Of a stretch of 64,000 bases of DNA, positions 43,302-51,838 are shown piece by piece. Position numbers and translations under genes: made by a program. The stretch is from Psychrobacillus sp. OK032 (GTDB lineage: Bacteria; Bacillota; Bacilli; Bacillales_A; Planococcaceae), in the NCBI RefSeq assembly GCF_900111345.1, contig NZ_FOGY01000011.1, positions 62,001 to 126,000 of the forward strand, given 5' to 3'. A model generated the notes under the pieces. It saw nothing but the letters and a program-made list of their open reading frames with translations. It did no database searches and was not told where the DNA came from. Each line of letters opens with the position of its first letter. Within the stretch, counting starts at the first letter, position 1.

Positions 43302-43658
43302 ATGACGAATTATTATTACTTTGCATCAGACCAGAAGATGGGATTAGGTAATGGTTCAATTGATTTTACAGAGACGGATTTACACATTCCAGGATTCGAT
43401 TTTCCGATTCAGGTAGAAATATATAATGGAATTGAAAAAGCGTGGGAGTTGCGAGAACTACTACAGTATATTCTTAATCACACCACACCTTATAAGGAGT
43501 GTATTTTACAAATAGCTCATTTAATAAATTCAAATCGGGTTGAACTAATGGTACAGAAAAAATCTAATTTACTATTGCACGAGATTGTTGACCCAAAGCA
43601 ACTCTTACTACAAGAAGGTCAATTATTGACAATCAAAAAAGTGCAAACCATTAAATAG
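43302..43658 (+). CDS. Uncharacterised 118-aa protein
   Basis: I do not recognise the family. The protein starts MTNYYYFASDQKMGLGNGSIDFTETDLHIPGF and contains a leucine-rich helical middle (WELRELLQYILNHT) and a hydrophilic end. There is no signal peptide or membrane segment. GGGAGG precedes the ATG by 7 bases. It lies between copies E and F of the foldable repeat, so it counts as a cargo gene of the island. Confidence 0.8.
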   Translation: MTNYYYFASDQKMGLGNGSIDFTETDLHIPGFDFPIQVEIYNGIEKAWELRELLQYILNHTTPYKECILQIAHLINSNRVELMVQKKSNLLLHEIVDPKQLLLQEGQLLTIKKVQTIK

Positions 43659-43703
43659 TTCATTTAAGGAAGTCAAGCTAAAAAGGTTGTTTCGGCGATA
43701 GTG

Positions 43704-43786
43704 TTTGTTAAACTAACGGGTGCTTTACTTCAAGAAGGAGTAAAGCTTTTTTTATTAAATTAAAAGAGCAGTTTACTTGAAAAAAG
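43704..43786 (+). repeat. Foldable repeat, copy F
   Basis: The left half AACTAACGGGTGCTTTACTT is identical to copy D. GTAAAGC (43740-43746) followed by TTTTTTT makes a terminator with GCTTTAC (43722-43728). The right half AGAGCAGTTTACTTGAAAA has diverged. The preceding word TTTCGGCGATA is shared with copy C (41665-41675). Confidence 0.75.
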
Positions 43787-43861
43787 ATTTAAACTAGGGA
43801 AATTAAAGGTTGATTTATTTGTACCAATAGAAAAACGAATATTATGAACTATAGGGTGCAT

Positions 43862-43892
43862 TATTTAAACTAAAGAAGCAGATTAGTCAAAA
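43862..43892 (+). repeat. Foldable repeat, copy G (right half)
   Basis: AAACTAAAGAAGCAGATTAGT matches the right half of copy D (AACTAAAGCAGCAGGTTAGT) with four differences. It lies just before the Nudix gene. Only 75 geneless bases separate it from copy F. Confidence 0.55.
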
Positions 43893-43944
43893 CTAGTTGA
43901 AGTATAGTTGGATAATGAATGAATTTTATTGTGGAGATGATTTA

Positions 43945-44397
43945 GTGTTTAAATATAATGTATGTTTTTTGAAAAGTAATGACCGAATCTTAATGCTGAA
44001 TCGTGAAAAGCCACCGATTATGGGTGTGTGGAACGGGGTTGGTGGTAAATATGAAGCAGGAGAAACAGCTGATGAGGGTGCAATACGTGAAGTATTTGAG
44101 GAAACAGGTATCAAAGTAAACGAATATTACTCGAAAGGTGTAATTACATGGGATAAAAATGAGGGGGAAAAAGATGGGTTATATGTGTACTTATTCGAAG
44201 TAGATGCGACATTAGGGAATGGACCCATACAAAAAACAAGAGAAGGGATTCTCGATTGGAAACAAATAGATTGGATAATGAACCCGAATAACTTAGGGAT
44301 TGCTGAAATGGTTTTTCAGTACTTACCTGTTCTATTAGAAAAAGAGAGTGATTATTTATTTGAGTACAAAGACGGTATTGTAAATCTTATAGTGTAA
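43945..44397 (+). CDS. Nudix hydrolase (MutT-like, 8-oxo-dGTP type)
   Basis: A 150-aa Nudix protein. VFKYNVCFLKSNDRILMLNREKPP opens it, and WNGVGGKYEAGETADEGAIREVFEETGI holds an exact Nudix box (G-x5-E-x7-REUxEExGU). GTG at 43945 with GGAG at 43933-43936 fits the family start. A frame from TTG 43897 has no such site. This subgroup includes 8-oxo-dGTP hydrolases, but the substrate is not proven. It is the last cargo gene of the island. Confidence 0.88.
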   Translation: MFKYNVCFLKSNDRILMLNREKPPIMGVWNGVGGKYEAGETADEGAIREVFEETGIKVNEYYSKGVITWDKNEGEKDGLYVYLFEVDATLGNGPIQKTREGILDWKQIDWIMNPNNLGIAEMVFQYLPVLLEKESDYLFEYKDGIVNLIV

Positions 44398-44412
44398 GAA
44401 GTATCATATTTG

Positions 44413-44600
44413 CAGCCGTTGCCACAGGATGTGGCGTACTTAAGAAGCCTTCCGGTTCCATGTGCCTGTCGGTGGCCAGCACGAAGCGGGCCATACAGTC
44501 GTTGCGAAATGTTTTTTTATTTTGCTCAGGAGCACCACGATGTCGCGAACTTAGACTGTATTCCTTTAACATAGGCTCTTCCCGCTTCCGCTTTTCTATT
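44413..44600. repeat. Dispersed intergenic repeat, partial copy
   Basis: This segment (CCGTTGCCACAGGATGTGG, later TCGTTGCGAAATG with a T run, then GAGCACCACGATGTCGCGAA and GCTTCCGCTTTT) is closely matched at 56839-57020. The frames open across it belong to the repeat and are not genes. Confidence 0.85.
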
Positions 44601-44604
44601 GTAT

Positions 44605-45117
44605 TTACTTCGAGGATACAACTAAAAAGCGTACAACTTGATCAGTTAAGTTATACCAATAGTGAGTTTTAGTTGCATCAAACATGGTGGATTGTTGCTC
44701 GACTAAATTCTTTTTTTCTCCATCCACGACTACAGTTAGTGTCCCTTCCACGACAAATAGAAATTCATGACCACTATGTGAAAAAGCATTCCCTTCATTT
44801 TCTCCAGGTTGTAGTGTGACTAAAATAGGTAGATAGGAAGCATTAACTATTTCATTTGATAAATCTTGATAATAAAATTGTTGTCTGATGGCATCTAAGT
44901 CATCCGCCTGTGAACGATCGGAAAAAAATACAGTTGGGTTTACCTTCAGTGCATCTGCTATTTTCTTCAAAGATTCTAGCGTGACACTCGATTTTCCACG
45001 CTCTACTTGGGAAAGGAAACTGATAGAGACACCAGTTTGTTCAGCTAAATCTTTCAGAGTTTGTTTTCGTTCTTTTCTTAGTTCTTTTAATTTCTGTCCG
45101 ATTGAATGAGAGGGCAT
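44605..45117 (-). CDS. XRE-family transcriptional regulator with C-terminal cupin
   Basis: A 170-aa regulator: helix-turn-helix LKDLAEQTGVSISFLSQVERGKSSVTLESLKKIADAL (about 20-57) joined to a small cupin domain with HSGHEFLFVVEGTLTVVVDG. The family senses small molecules through the cupin pocket. AGGAG precedes the ATG. It is divergent from the MHS transporter gene at 45372, and a 13-bp palindrome lies just upstream, so it probably controls itself and perhaps the transporter. Confidence 0.9.
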   Translation of the reverse strand: MPSHSIGQKLKELRKERKQTLKDLAEQTGVSISFLSQVERGKSSVTLESLKKIADALKVNPTVFFSDRSQADDLDAIRQQFYYQDLSNEIVNASYLPILVTLQPGENEGNAFSHSGHEFLFVVEGTLTVVVDGEKKNLVEQQSTMFDATKTHYWYNLTDQVVRFLVVSSK

Positions 45118-45132
45118 CTATAAATCTCCTAT

Positions 45133-45173
45133 GCTTTGTAATATATTATTCAGTTAACCATATATTACAAAGC
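45133..45173. promoter_or_regulatory. 13-bp perfect inverted repeat, likely operator of the XRE-cupin regulator
   Basis: GCTTTGTAATATA (45133-45145) and TATATTACAAAGC (45161-45173) are exact inverted copies 15 bases apart, 16 bases before the regulator start. A dimeric regulator site is inferred. Downstream up to 45260 is a half copy of the palindromic repeat (CCGCCGGGTGAGCGATAAGCC). Confidence 0.65.
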
Positions 45174-45287
45174 AAGTACACCTAATGCAAATAGTGCGTA
45201 ACAAAGCTCTATTAGGTTACCAGTATGATTCCCGCCGGGTGAGCGATAAGCCAACTTAGTAGTACACACTATTACTATAATATTAAA

Positions 45288-45316
45288 TTGACAGAATATT
45301 TAAAGTTAAATACAAT
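45288..45316 (+). promoter_or_regulatory. Sigma-A promoter of the MHS transporter gene
   Basis: TTGACA at 45288-45293 and TACAAT at 45311-45316 with a 17-base spacer, 56 bases before the start codon. Confidence 0.75.
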
Positions 45317-45371
45317 GAAAATGGGGAGAAATTAAAGTGTCACTTCAATTTTTTTAAAAAGGAGATGTATC

Positions 45372-46709
45372 ATGGAATCAAAACAAATGAGAAAAGTATG
45401 GATTGCAAGTTTGGTAGGAAGTTCCATTGAATGGTTTGATTACTTCTTGTATGGGACGGTAGCAGCTTTAGTGTTTAACCAGCTATTTTTTGTTACGGAA
45501 GACCCATCGGTTGGAACTATTCTGGCTTATGCGTCATTTGCATTAGCTTTCTTTATACGTCCATTTGGAGGGGTTATTTTCAGTCATATTGGAGATAGAA
45601 TTGGGCGTAAGAAGACGCTTGTTCTTACGTTAAGTTTGATGGGGGTTGCAACATTTGGTATGGGATTACTTCCTACTTATCAAGCGATAGGTGTTTGGGC
45701 TCCAATTCTTTTAATAACGCTACGTCTTGTACAAGGCTTAGGTATTGGAGGAGAATGGGGAGGAGCTTTACTTCTAGCAGTAGAATATTCACCTAAAGAA
45801 AAACGTGGTTTATATGGGTCTATTCCACAAATGGGAGTACCTATCGGAATGGTTCTTGGGACAGTTGCGTTATCTATTATGACTTTGCTTCCTGAAGATT
45901 CATTTATGACTTGGGGTTGGCGTATTCCATTCATTTTTAGTGCATTGTTAGTTGTATTTGGATTATGGATCCGTAAAGGTATTGACGAAACACCATCATT
46001 CAAAAAGGTAAAAGAGTCAGGTGAAATTCCGAAATTACCAATCATAGATACATTGAAATTCCATTGGCGTGAAGTACTAATAGCAATCGGTGCAAAAGTA
46101 GTGGAAACAGCACCATTTTATATCTTCGGTACGTTTGTTGTATCTTACGCGACAACAAACCTAGGTTTCTCAAGAACAGCGGTGTTAAATTCAGTTATGA
46201 TAGCAACAATAGTTACTACGATTTTAATTCCGATTATGGGAAGTCTCTCGGATAAAATAGGTCGTAAAAAGCTATACGTGGCTGGAACTATTGGAATGAT
46301 TGTTTTTGCTTTCCCATACTTCTGGATGTTATATCAACAATCCGTTGCATTATTAGTTCTTGCGACGGTTATTGGATTAGGTATAATCTGGTCACCGATT
46401 ACTGCAGTATTAGGAACGATGTTTTCTGAAATTTTTGATGCAAAAGTACGATATACAGGAATTACCCTTGGGTATCAAATTGGGGCTGCATTAGCTGGTG
46501 GGACTGCTCCGCTAGTTGCTGCTAGTCTATTGCTTAAGTTTGACAATTCTTATATTCCTGTTGCATGTTACATCATCTTCACTGCGGTTATTTCGCTTTT
46601 TGCTATTTGGGCGGTAAAAGATCGCAGTCAAGAGCATTTAGATGATGTTAGCAAGGTAGATTCTGAAGATTCAATAGAAAATTCTTCAAATGCATTGGGT
46701 AAAGCATAA
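45372..46709 (+). CDS. MFS transporter, metabolite:H+ symporter (MHS) type
   Basis: A 445-aa 12-span transporter. SSIEWFDYFLYGTVAALVF in the first helix, GDRIGRKKTLVLTL in the loop between helices 2 and 3, GEWGGALLLAVEYSPKEKRG, and SDKIGRKKLYVAG in the second half are MHS family marks (shikimate, citrate, proline/betaine relatives). The C-terminal 30 residues are acidic and soluble. GGAGATG precedes the ATG. The divergent cupin regulator suggests induction by the transported compound. Confidence 0.9.
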   Translation: MESKQMRKVWIASLVGSSIEWFDYFLYGTVAALVFNQLFFVTEDPSVGTILAYASFALAFFIRPFGGVIFSHIGDRIGRKKTLVLTLSLMGVATFGMGLLPTYQAIGVWAPILLITLRLVQGLGIGGEWGGALLLAVEYSPKEKRGLYGSIPQMGVPIGMVLGTVALSIMTLLPEDSFMTWGWRIPFIFSALLVVFGLWIRKGIDETPSFKKVKESGEIPKLPIIDTLKFHWREVLIAIGAKVVETAPFYIFGTFVVSYATTNLGFSRTAVLNSVMIATIVTTILIPIMGSLSDKIGRKKLYVAGTIGMIVFAFPYFWMLYQQSVALLVLATVIGLGIIWSPITAVLGTMFSEIFDAKVRYTGITLGYQIGAALAGGTAPLVAASLLLKFDNSYIPVACYIIFTAVISLFAIWAVKDRSQEHLDDVSKVDSEDSIENSSNALGKA

Positions 46710-46727
46710 TAAGTAAAGCGATAAAAG

Positions 46728-46770
46728 GAAAACTCGTCTTTCGCTAAGGTTAGTGAGAGGCGAGTTTTTC
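46728..46770 (+). terminator. Rho-independent terminator
   Basis: GAAAACTCGTCTTTC pairs with GAGAGGCGAGTTTTT (imperfect), with a 12-base loop and T run. Confidence 0.85.
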
Positions 46771-46810
46771 TTAAAAAATAAGAAAGTATATACTTTTTAC
46801 TCAGGAAATT

Positions 46811-46931
46811 GTCCAGGCTTCAGCGCCTTGCCCCTCGGGGTCAAATGTGAAAAAGCTGTGGTGGCTGAGGAACTGCCTCCTCGCTTTTCCACATTTGCCT
46901 GTCGGGGCAAACATAGGCGCTTGCGCTTTTC
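46811..46931. repeat. Dispersed AGCGCC/GGCGCTTGCGCTTTT repeat, short copy
   Basis: It begins GTCCAGGCTTCAGCGCCTTG and ends AGGCGCTTGCGCTTTT. The interior has GCCCCTCGGGGTCAAATG and CACATTTGCCTGTCGGGGCA, which pair, so the whole unit folds into one long hairpin. The same borders flank 56672-57020. Confidence 0.85.
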
Positions 46932-46952
46932 TTATTAATGGAGGTAATTAGC

Positions 46953-47936
46953 ATGTTAATAGTTAATGAAGAACAAATTATGAATACATATGTTATGAAT
47001 GATGCGATTCAAGATGTTACCGAAGTATTAAAAGCGAAGGAAGCGGAAAAGATTGCAAGCCCTCATCGTACAGTTATCGAATTTCCTTCGCATGAAGCCT
47101 CCGCTTTGTATATGCCTAGTGCCGATTTAGTGGGAGAAGTAGCGGCAGTAAAAGTTGTTACGATTTTCCCGCATAATCCAGCGAACGGAAAAGCGACAAC
47201 ACAAGGGGTTATCTTACTTTCAGACGCTTCAAATGGGGAGCATTTGGCTATGTTGAATGCCTCCTATTTAACGAGACTTCGTACCGGTGCCTTAAGTGGA
47301 ATAGCAACAAATTACTTAGCGAAAAAAGATGCAAAAGTGCTAGCGGTAATTGGAACCGGTGCGATGGCATTCGAACAAGTACTAGGGGTACTTGCCGTTC
47401 GTCCAATCGAACGCCTCCTACTTGTGAACCGAAATTTAGAAAAAGCGAAGTCATTTGGAGAAAAGCTCCGAGCATTTGGAGTAGAAACAGCTTATGAGCT
47501 AATAGAAGAAGTAGCGGCTGCAGTTCGCCAAGCAGATATTATTAACTGTGCTACTCGTTCAAATGAACCTGTTTTTAATGGAGATGATTTGAAGAAGGGT
47601 GCACATGTGAATGGAGTTGGATCTTATTTACCACATATGCATGAAGTAGACATAACGACTATTACTCGTGCATCTAAAATCGTTGTGGATGATTTTGTAG
47701 GTGTAAAAGACGAAGCCGGTGAATTGATAGACGCGGTAAATCAGGGGAAATGGTCTTTTGAACAAGTATATGGAGAAATTGGGAAGCTTGTCGTAGGCGC
47801 AATTAGAGGTAGAGAAAATGAAGAAGAAATCACATTTTTCAAATCTGTTGGAGCTGCCTATTTCGATTTAGCTGTTGCAAAAGGCGTGTTTGCAAAAGCT
47901 AAAGAACAAAATATAGGTACGGAAATAGATGTGTAA
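46953..47936 (+). CDS. Ornithine cyclodeaminase/mu-crystallin family protein
   Basis: A 327-aa NAD(P)-binding enzyme of the OCD family, which includes ornithine cyclodeaminase, alanine dehydrogenase and ketimine reductases. ASYLTRLRTGALSGIATNYLA near 106-126, VLAVIGTGAMAFEQVLGVLAV (Rossmann loop) and CATRSNEPVF, HVNGVGSYLPHMHEVD are conserved. GGAGG at 46940-46944 serves the ATG at 46953, and the ATG at 46938 lies in the binding site. It may be cotranscribed with the MHS transporter, but a terminator and repeat lie between. Confidence 0.88.
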   Translation: MLIVNEEQIMNTYVMNDAIQDVTEVLKAKEAEKIASPHRTVIEFPSHEASALYMPSADLVGEVAAVKVVTIFPHNPANGKATTQGVILLSDASNGEHLAMLNASYLTRLRTGALSGIATNYLAKKDAKVLAVIGTGAMAFEQVLGVLAVRPIERLLLVNRNLEKAKSFGEKLRAFGVETAYELIEEVAAAVRQADIINCATRSNEPVFNGDDLKKGAHVNGVGSYLPHMHEVDITTITRASKIVVDDFVGVKDEAGELIDAVNQGKWSFEQVYGEIGKLVVGAIRGRENEEEITFFKSVGAAYFDLAVAKGVFAKAKEQNIGTEIDV

Positions 47937-47968
47937 TATTTTCTAATGAATAAGTAAATAATTAGTAC

Positions 47969-48015
47969 AGAACTGTTCTCAATAGCATGAATGCTTTTGG
48001 AACAGTTCTTATTTT
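47969..48015 (+). terminator. Rho-independent terminator
   Basis: AGAACTGTTC pairs with GAACAGTTCT, with inner AGCAT / ATGCT, then TATTTTATT. Confidence 0.85.
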
Positions 48016-48016
48016 A

Positions 48017-48063
48017 TTGACAAGTTTTTTAATGTATGATAAAATTACTTCGAATTAGAGATA
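48017..48063 (+). promoter_or_regulatory. Sigma-A promoter with MhqR-like operator
   Basis: TTGACA at 48017-48022, 17-base spacer, TAAAAT at 48040-48045. At 48046-48063, TACTTCGAATTAGAGATA matches the MhqR operator TATCTCGAATTCGAGATA at 15 of 18 positions and sits on the start point, where a repressor would block it. The consensus is from memory of the B. subtilis MhqR work. Confidence 0.65.
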
Positions 48064-48104
48064 CTTTAATTAAAGGTAAAAAAGTTGTATAGGAGGAATA
48101 TAAA

Positions 48105-49082
48105 ATGAATCATTTAAAAGGTATGCACCACGTAACTGCAATTACAAGTAGTGCAGAAGAGAACTATAAATTTTTCACATATACATTAGGAATGCGTTTA
48201 GTTAAAAAAACAGTGAATCAAGATGATATTCAAACTTACCACTTATTTTTTGCCGATGACGTAGGTGGAGCAGGAACAGATATGACATTCTTCGATTTCC
48301 CTGGTATTCCAAAAGGGACACACGGTACAAATGAAATTTATAAAACAGCTTTCCGTGTACCAAGCGATGCTGCACTAGACTACTGGGTTAAACGATTTGA
48401 TCGTTTAGAAGTAAAGCATACAGGAATTCAAGAACAATTTGGTACAAAAGTTCTTTCATTCGTAGACTTTGATGACCAACAATATCAATTAGTGTCAGAT
48501 GAAAATAATGAAGGTATTGCATCAGGAACACCTTGGCAAAAGGGACCTATTCCTTTAGAGTATGCGATTACGGGACTTGGACCTATTCATATTCGAATTG
48601 CAGAATTCGATTACATGAAAGAAGTGTTAGAAAAAGTAATGCTATTTAAAGAAATAGCACAAGAAGGTTCCTTACATTTATTTGAAGTTGGGGAAGGCGG
48701 AAATGGAGCGCAAGTAATTGTAGAGAAAAATATTATTCTTCCTCCAGGACGACAAGGGTTTGGTACGGTGCACCATGCAGCATTCCGTGTAGAAGATCGT
48801 TCTGTTTTGGATGAATGGACTACTCGAATGGAGAGCTTTGGTTTCCAAACATCTGGTTTTGTGGATCGCTTCTTCTTCCAAAGTTTATACGCAAGAGTTG
48901 CAAATGGCATTTTGTTTGAGTTTGCGACGGATGGTCCAGGATTTATGGGAGACGAACCTTATGAAACACTTGGAGAAAAGTTATCCTTACCACCGTTTTT
49001 AGAACCAAAACGTGCACAAATAGAAAGCTTAGTTCGTCCAATTGATACGGTAAGAAGTACAATAGAGTTTGTAAAAGAATAA
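48105..49082 (+). CDS. Ring-cleaving dioxygenase (MhqO/MhqA-like, double VOC)
   Basis: A 325-aa protein made of two VOC modules: HHVTAITSSAEENYKFFTYTLGMRLVKKTVNQDD at the start and GPIHIRIAEFDYMKEVL from about 153, followed by GFGTVHHAAFRVEDR and LFEFATDGPGF. Family members are quinone- or catechol-linked dioxygenases. In B. subtilis they are repressed by MhqR. AGGAGG precedes the ATG. The upstream operator supports quinone-responsive control. Single gene. Confidence 0.9.
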   Translation: MNHLKGMHHVTAITSSAEENYKFFTYTLGMRLVKKTVNQDDIQTYHLFFADDVGGAGTDMTFFDFPGIPKGTHGTNEIYKTAFRVPSDAALDYWVKRFDRLEVKHTGIQEQFGTKVLSFVDFDDQQYQLVSDENNEGIASGTPWQKGPIPLEYAITGLGPIHIRIAEFDYMKEVLEKVMLFKEIAQEGSLHLFEVGEGGNGAQVIVEKNIILPPGRQGFGTVHHAAFRVEDRSVLDEWTTRMESFGFQTSGFVDRFFFQSLYARVANGILFEFATDGPGFMGDEPYETLGEKLSLPPFLEPKRAQIESLVRPIDTVRSTIEFVKE

Positions 49083-49087
49083 TGAAA

Positions 49088-49131
49088 AAATTCAAGCCCA
49101 CTTTCTGCTGAGAAGGTGGGCTTGAGTTTTT
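49088..49131 (+). terminator. Rho-independent terminator
   Basis: TTCAAGCCCAC pairs with GTGGGCTTGAG (one end mismatch), with a 14-base loop, then TTTTTAAT. Confidence 0.9.
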
Positions 49132-49197
49132 AATAGAGTAAGTATATGCATATGAAAAGTGATTTGTTGTCGTGAAGTTTACCGCCGATAAGAATAT

Positions 49198-50565
49198 GCG
49201 GATATGCGCCTTTAGGTTCGGATACGCCTTCTTTATGTGCGGATAGCCAGGATGTAGGGGCGAAGTAGATTAATATGAGCGGATAAGTTTCTTTTAGGAT
49301 CGGATACGTCTACTTTATGTGCGGATAGCTACAATGTAGGGGCGAAGCAGATTAATATGAGCGGATAAGTGTCTTTTAGGTTCGGATACGCCTTCTTTAT
49401 GTGCGGATAGCTACAATGTATGGGCGATGCAGATTAATATGAGCGGATAAGTTTCTTTTAGGATCGGATACGCCTTCTTTATGTGCGGATAGCCACAATG
49501 TAGGGGCGATGCAGATTAATATGAGCGGATAAGTTTCTTTTAGGTTCGGATACGCCTTCTTTATGTGCGGATAGCTACAATGTAGGGGCGATGCAGATTA
49601 ATATGAGCGGATAAGTTTCTTTTAGGATCGGATACGTCTACTTTATGTGCGGATAGCCAGGAGGTAGGGGCGATTCAGATTAATATGAGCGGATAAGTGT
49701 CTTTTAGGTTCGGATACGCCTTCTTTATGTGCGGATAGCCACAATGTAGGGGCGAAGAAGAATAATATGAGCGGATAAGTGTCTTTTAGGATCGGATACG
49801 TCTACTTTATGTGCGGATAGCCAGGATGTAGGGGCGATTCAGAATAATATGAGCGGATAAGTGTCTTTTAGGTTCGGATACGCCTTCTTTATGTGCGGAT
49901 AGCCAGGATGTAGGGGCGAAGTAGATTAATATGAGCGGATAAGTTTCTTTTAGGTTCGGATACGCCTTCTTTATGTGCGGATAGCCACTATGTAGGGGCG
50001 AAGAAGAATAATATGTTCGGATAAATGTCTTTTAGGTTCGGATACGCCTTCTTTATGTGCGGATAGCCAGGAGGTAGGGGCGAAGTAGATTAATATGAGC
50101 GGATAAGTTTCTTTTAGGTTCGGATACGTCTACTTTATGTGCGGATAGCTACAATGTAGGGGCGATGCAGATTAATATGATTGGATAAGTTTCTTTTAGG
50201 TTCGGATACGCCCTCTTTATGTGCGGATAGCTACAATGTAGGGGCGATGCAGATTAATATCAGCGGATAAGTTTCTTTTAGGATCGGATACGTCTACTTT
50301 ATGTGCGGTTAGCCAGGAGGTAGGGGCGATTCAGATTAATATGAGCGGATAAGTTTCTTTTAGGTTCGGATACGCCCTCTTTATGTGCGGATAGCCAAGG
50401 GGCGATGCAGATTAATATGAGCGGATAAGTTTCTTTTAGGTTCGGATACGCCTTCTTTATGTGCGGATAGCCACAATGTAGTGGCGATGAAGATTAATAT
50501 GTTCGGATAAGTGTCTTTTAGGATCGGATACGCCTACTTTATGTGCGGATAGCTACTATGTTGCT
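49198..50565. repeat. 17-copy 82-bp tandem array built of 21-bp sub-repeats
   Basis: Units begin at 49198, 49279, then every 82 bp to 50345, then 50421 (6 bases deleted) and 50503 (incomplete). Each unit splits into sub-units of 21, 21, 21 and 19 bp: GCGGATAAGTTTC.., TCGGATACGCC.., GCGGATAGCC.. and GCGATGCAG... The first three start with (G/T)CGGATA. The variants GGATC/GGTTC and CGCCTTC/CGTCTAC recur together, showing that blocks of units were copied. No frame stays open, since 82 is not a multiple of three. It occupies the full gap between two genes. Confidence 0.97.
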
Positions 50566-50708
50566 CAAAATTGTGAAACGGACAACTTTACTTTAAGATA
50601 TTCTATTAATAACTCTGTCACTCTGTATATAAGCCAATTATTTTGTTTTTCCCTTGTTGTAGGCTATCGTTAAATTTATATCAAGTGATAAGTAAGGGGA
50701 CGAGATCA

Positions 50709-51746
50709 TTGAGCGAAACGAAAACATTAAATCAAATTAAATATTCTGTTTTAGATTTAGCACCAATTACTCAAGGTAGCTCTCCAGCAGAAGCATTTCA
50801 ACATACGAAGGATTTAGCCCAACATGCAGAGAAGTGGGGATATAACCGTGTTTGGCTTGCGGAACATCATAGTATGCCAGGTATTGCAAGTTCAGCTACT
50901 TCTGTAGTGATTGGTTATGTTGCTGCAGCTACTGAAAAAATTCGCATTGGATCAGGTGGCATTATGCTGCCAAACCATTCGCCTCTTGTTATTGCAGAGC
51001 AATTTGGAACGCTTGAAGCAATGTACCCAGGGAGAATTGATTTAGGATTAGGTAGAGCACCGGGAACGGATCAGTTAACTGCGATGGCATTGCGACGTGA
51101 TTCAAGAAGCAGTGGACACGAGTTTCCACAGCAATTAGAGGAGCTACGCGGTTATTTAAATGCAAATTCTAAACATAATAAAGTACGAGCTATTCCAGGA
51201 GAGGGACAAGATATACCAATTTGGCTCCTTGGATCGAGTGGTTTTAGCGCTACTTTAGCTGCCCAGTTAGGATTACCTTTTTCATTTGCAAGTCATTTTT
51301 CACCAGAAAATACATTACCGGCGCTCGAGAGATATCGTCATTATTTTGAACCATCTGCAGTATTAGATAAGCCATATGCAATGGTTGGTGTTAATGTCGT
51401 AGCTGCGGAGACGACCGAAGAAGCAAAAATCCTTTCAACAACACATCAACAACAGTTTTTAAGTCTTATTCGAAACACGCCAGGTCAGATACAACCGCCA
51501 GTAGAGACGATGGAAGGGATTTGGAATCCACTTGAAAAAGAAAGTATTCTTAATCAATTGAAATCGACCATTATCGGGAATCCACAGGAAGTAAAAGAGA
51601 AGCTGCAAGCATTTTTAGAGGAAACAGGAGCAGACGAAATGATTATTAACTCAACGATATATGACCATAAAGCTCGCTTAAGGTCATATGAAATAGTAGC
51701 AGAAGTGACAGGGATGAAATCATTAGAAGCAAACCAGATTCTATAA
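50709..51746 (+). CDS. LLM-class flavin-dependent oxidoreductase (MsnO8-type)
   Basis: A 345-aa luciferase-like flavoprotein: [52 protein letters not shown] opens it, [15 protein letters not shown] follows and [28 protein letters not shown] is the family core. The substrate is unknown. TTG at 50709 is 8 bases after AAGGGG. A frame extends to 50643 but the added residues look non-coding. It differs from the LLM gene at 131. Confidence 0.88.
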   Translation: MSETKTLNQIKYSVLDLAPITQGSSPAEAFQHTKDLAQHAEKWGYNRVWLAEHHSMPGIASSATSVVIGYVAAATEKIRIGSGGIMLPNHSPLVIAEQFGTLEAMYPGRIDLGLGRAPGTDQLTAMALRRDSRSSGHEFPQQLEELRGYLNANSKHNKVRAIPGEGQDIPIWLLGSSGFSATLAAQLGLPFSFASHFSPENTLPALERYRHYFEPSAVLDKPYAMVGVNVVAAETTEEAKILSTTHQQQFLSLIRNTPGQIQPPVETMEGIWNPLEKESILNQLKSTIIGNPQEVKEKLQAFLEETGADEMIINSTIYDHKARLRSYEIVAEVTGMKSLEANQIL

Positions 51747-51767
51747 CATTTAGAATCTGGTTTTTTT
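51732..51767 (+). terminator. Terminator overlapping the LLM stop codon
   Basis: AACCAGATTCTA pairs with TAGAATCTGGTT around a 7-base loop that includes the TAA stop, then TTTTT. Confidence 0.92.
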
Positions 51768-51838
51768 ATGCTTTAATCAGATTTTTTAGGGTATATATAG
51801 TAACAGTTAAATATAGTGTGTTAAGGGGGAAAGTTTAA

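Noticed and set aside
44460-44672. Frame over the dispersed repeat at 44.4 kb
   Set aside because: The same peptide words appear in the repeat copy at 56.8-57.0 kb in several frames, so it is repeat DNA.
45680-46045. 121-codon minus-strand frame
   Set aside because: Antisense to the MHS transporter and without start signals.
49198-50565. CRISPR array
   Set aside because: The whole 82-bp unit is repeated with point variants. There are no unique spacers, no short palindromic repeats and no cas genes.
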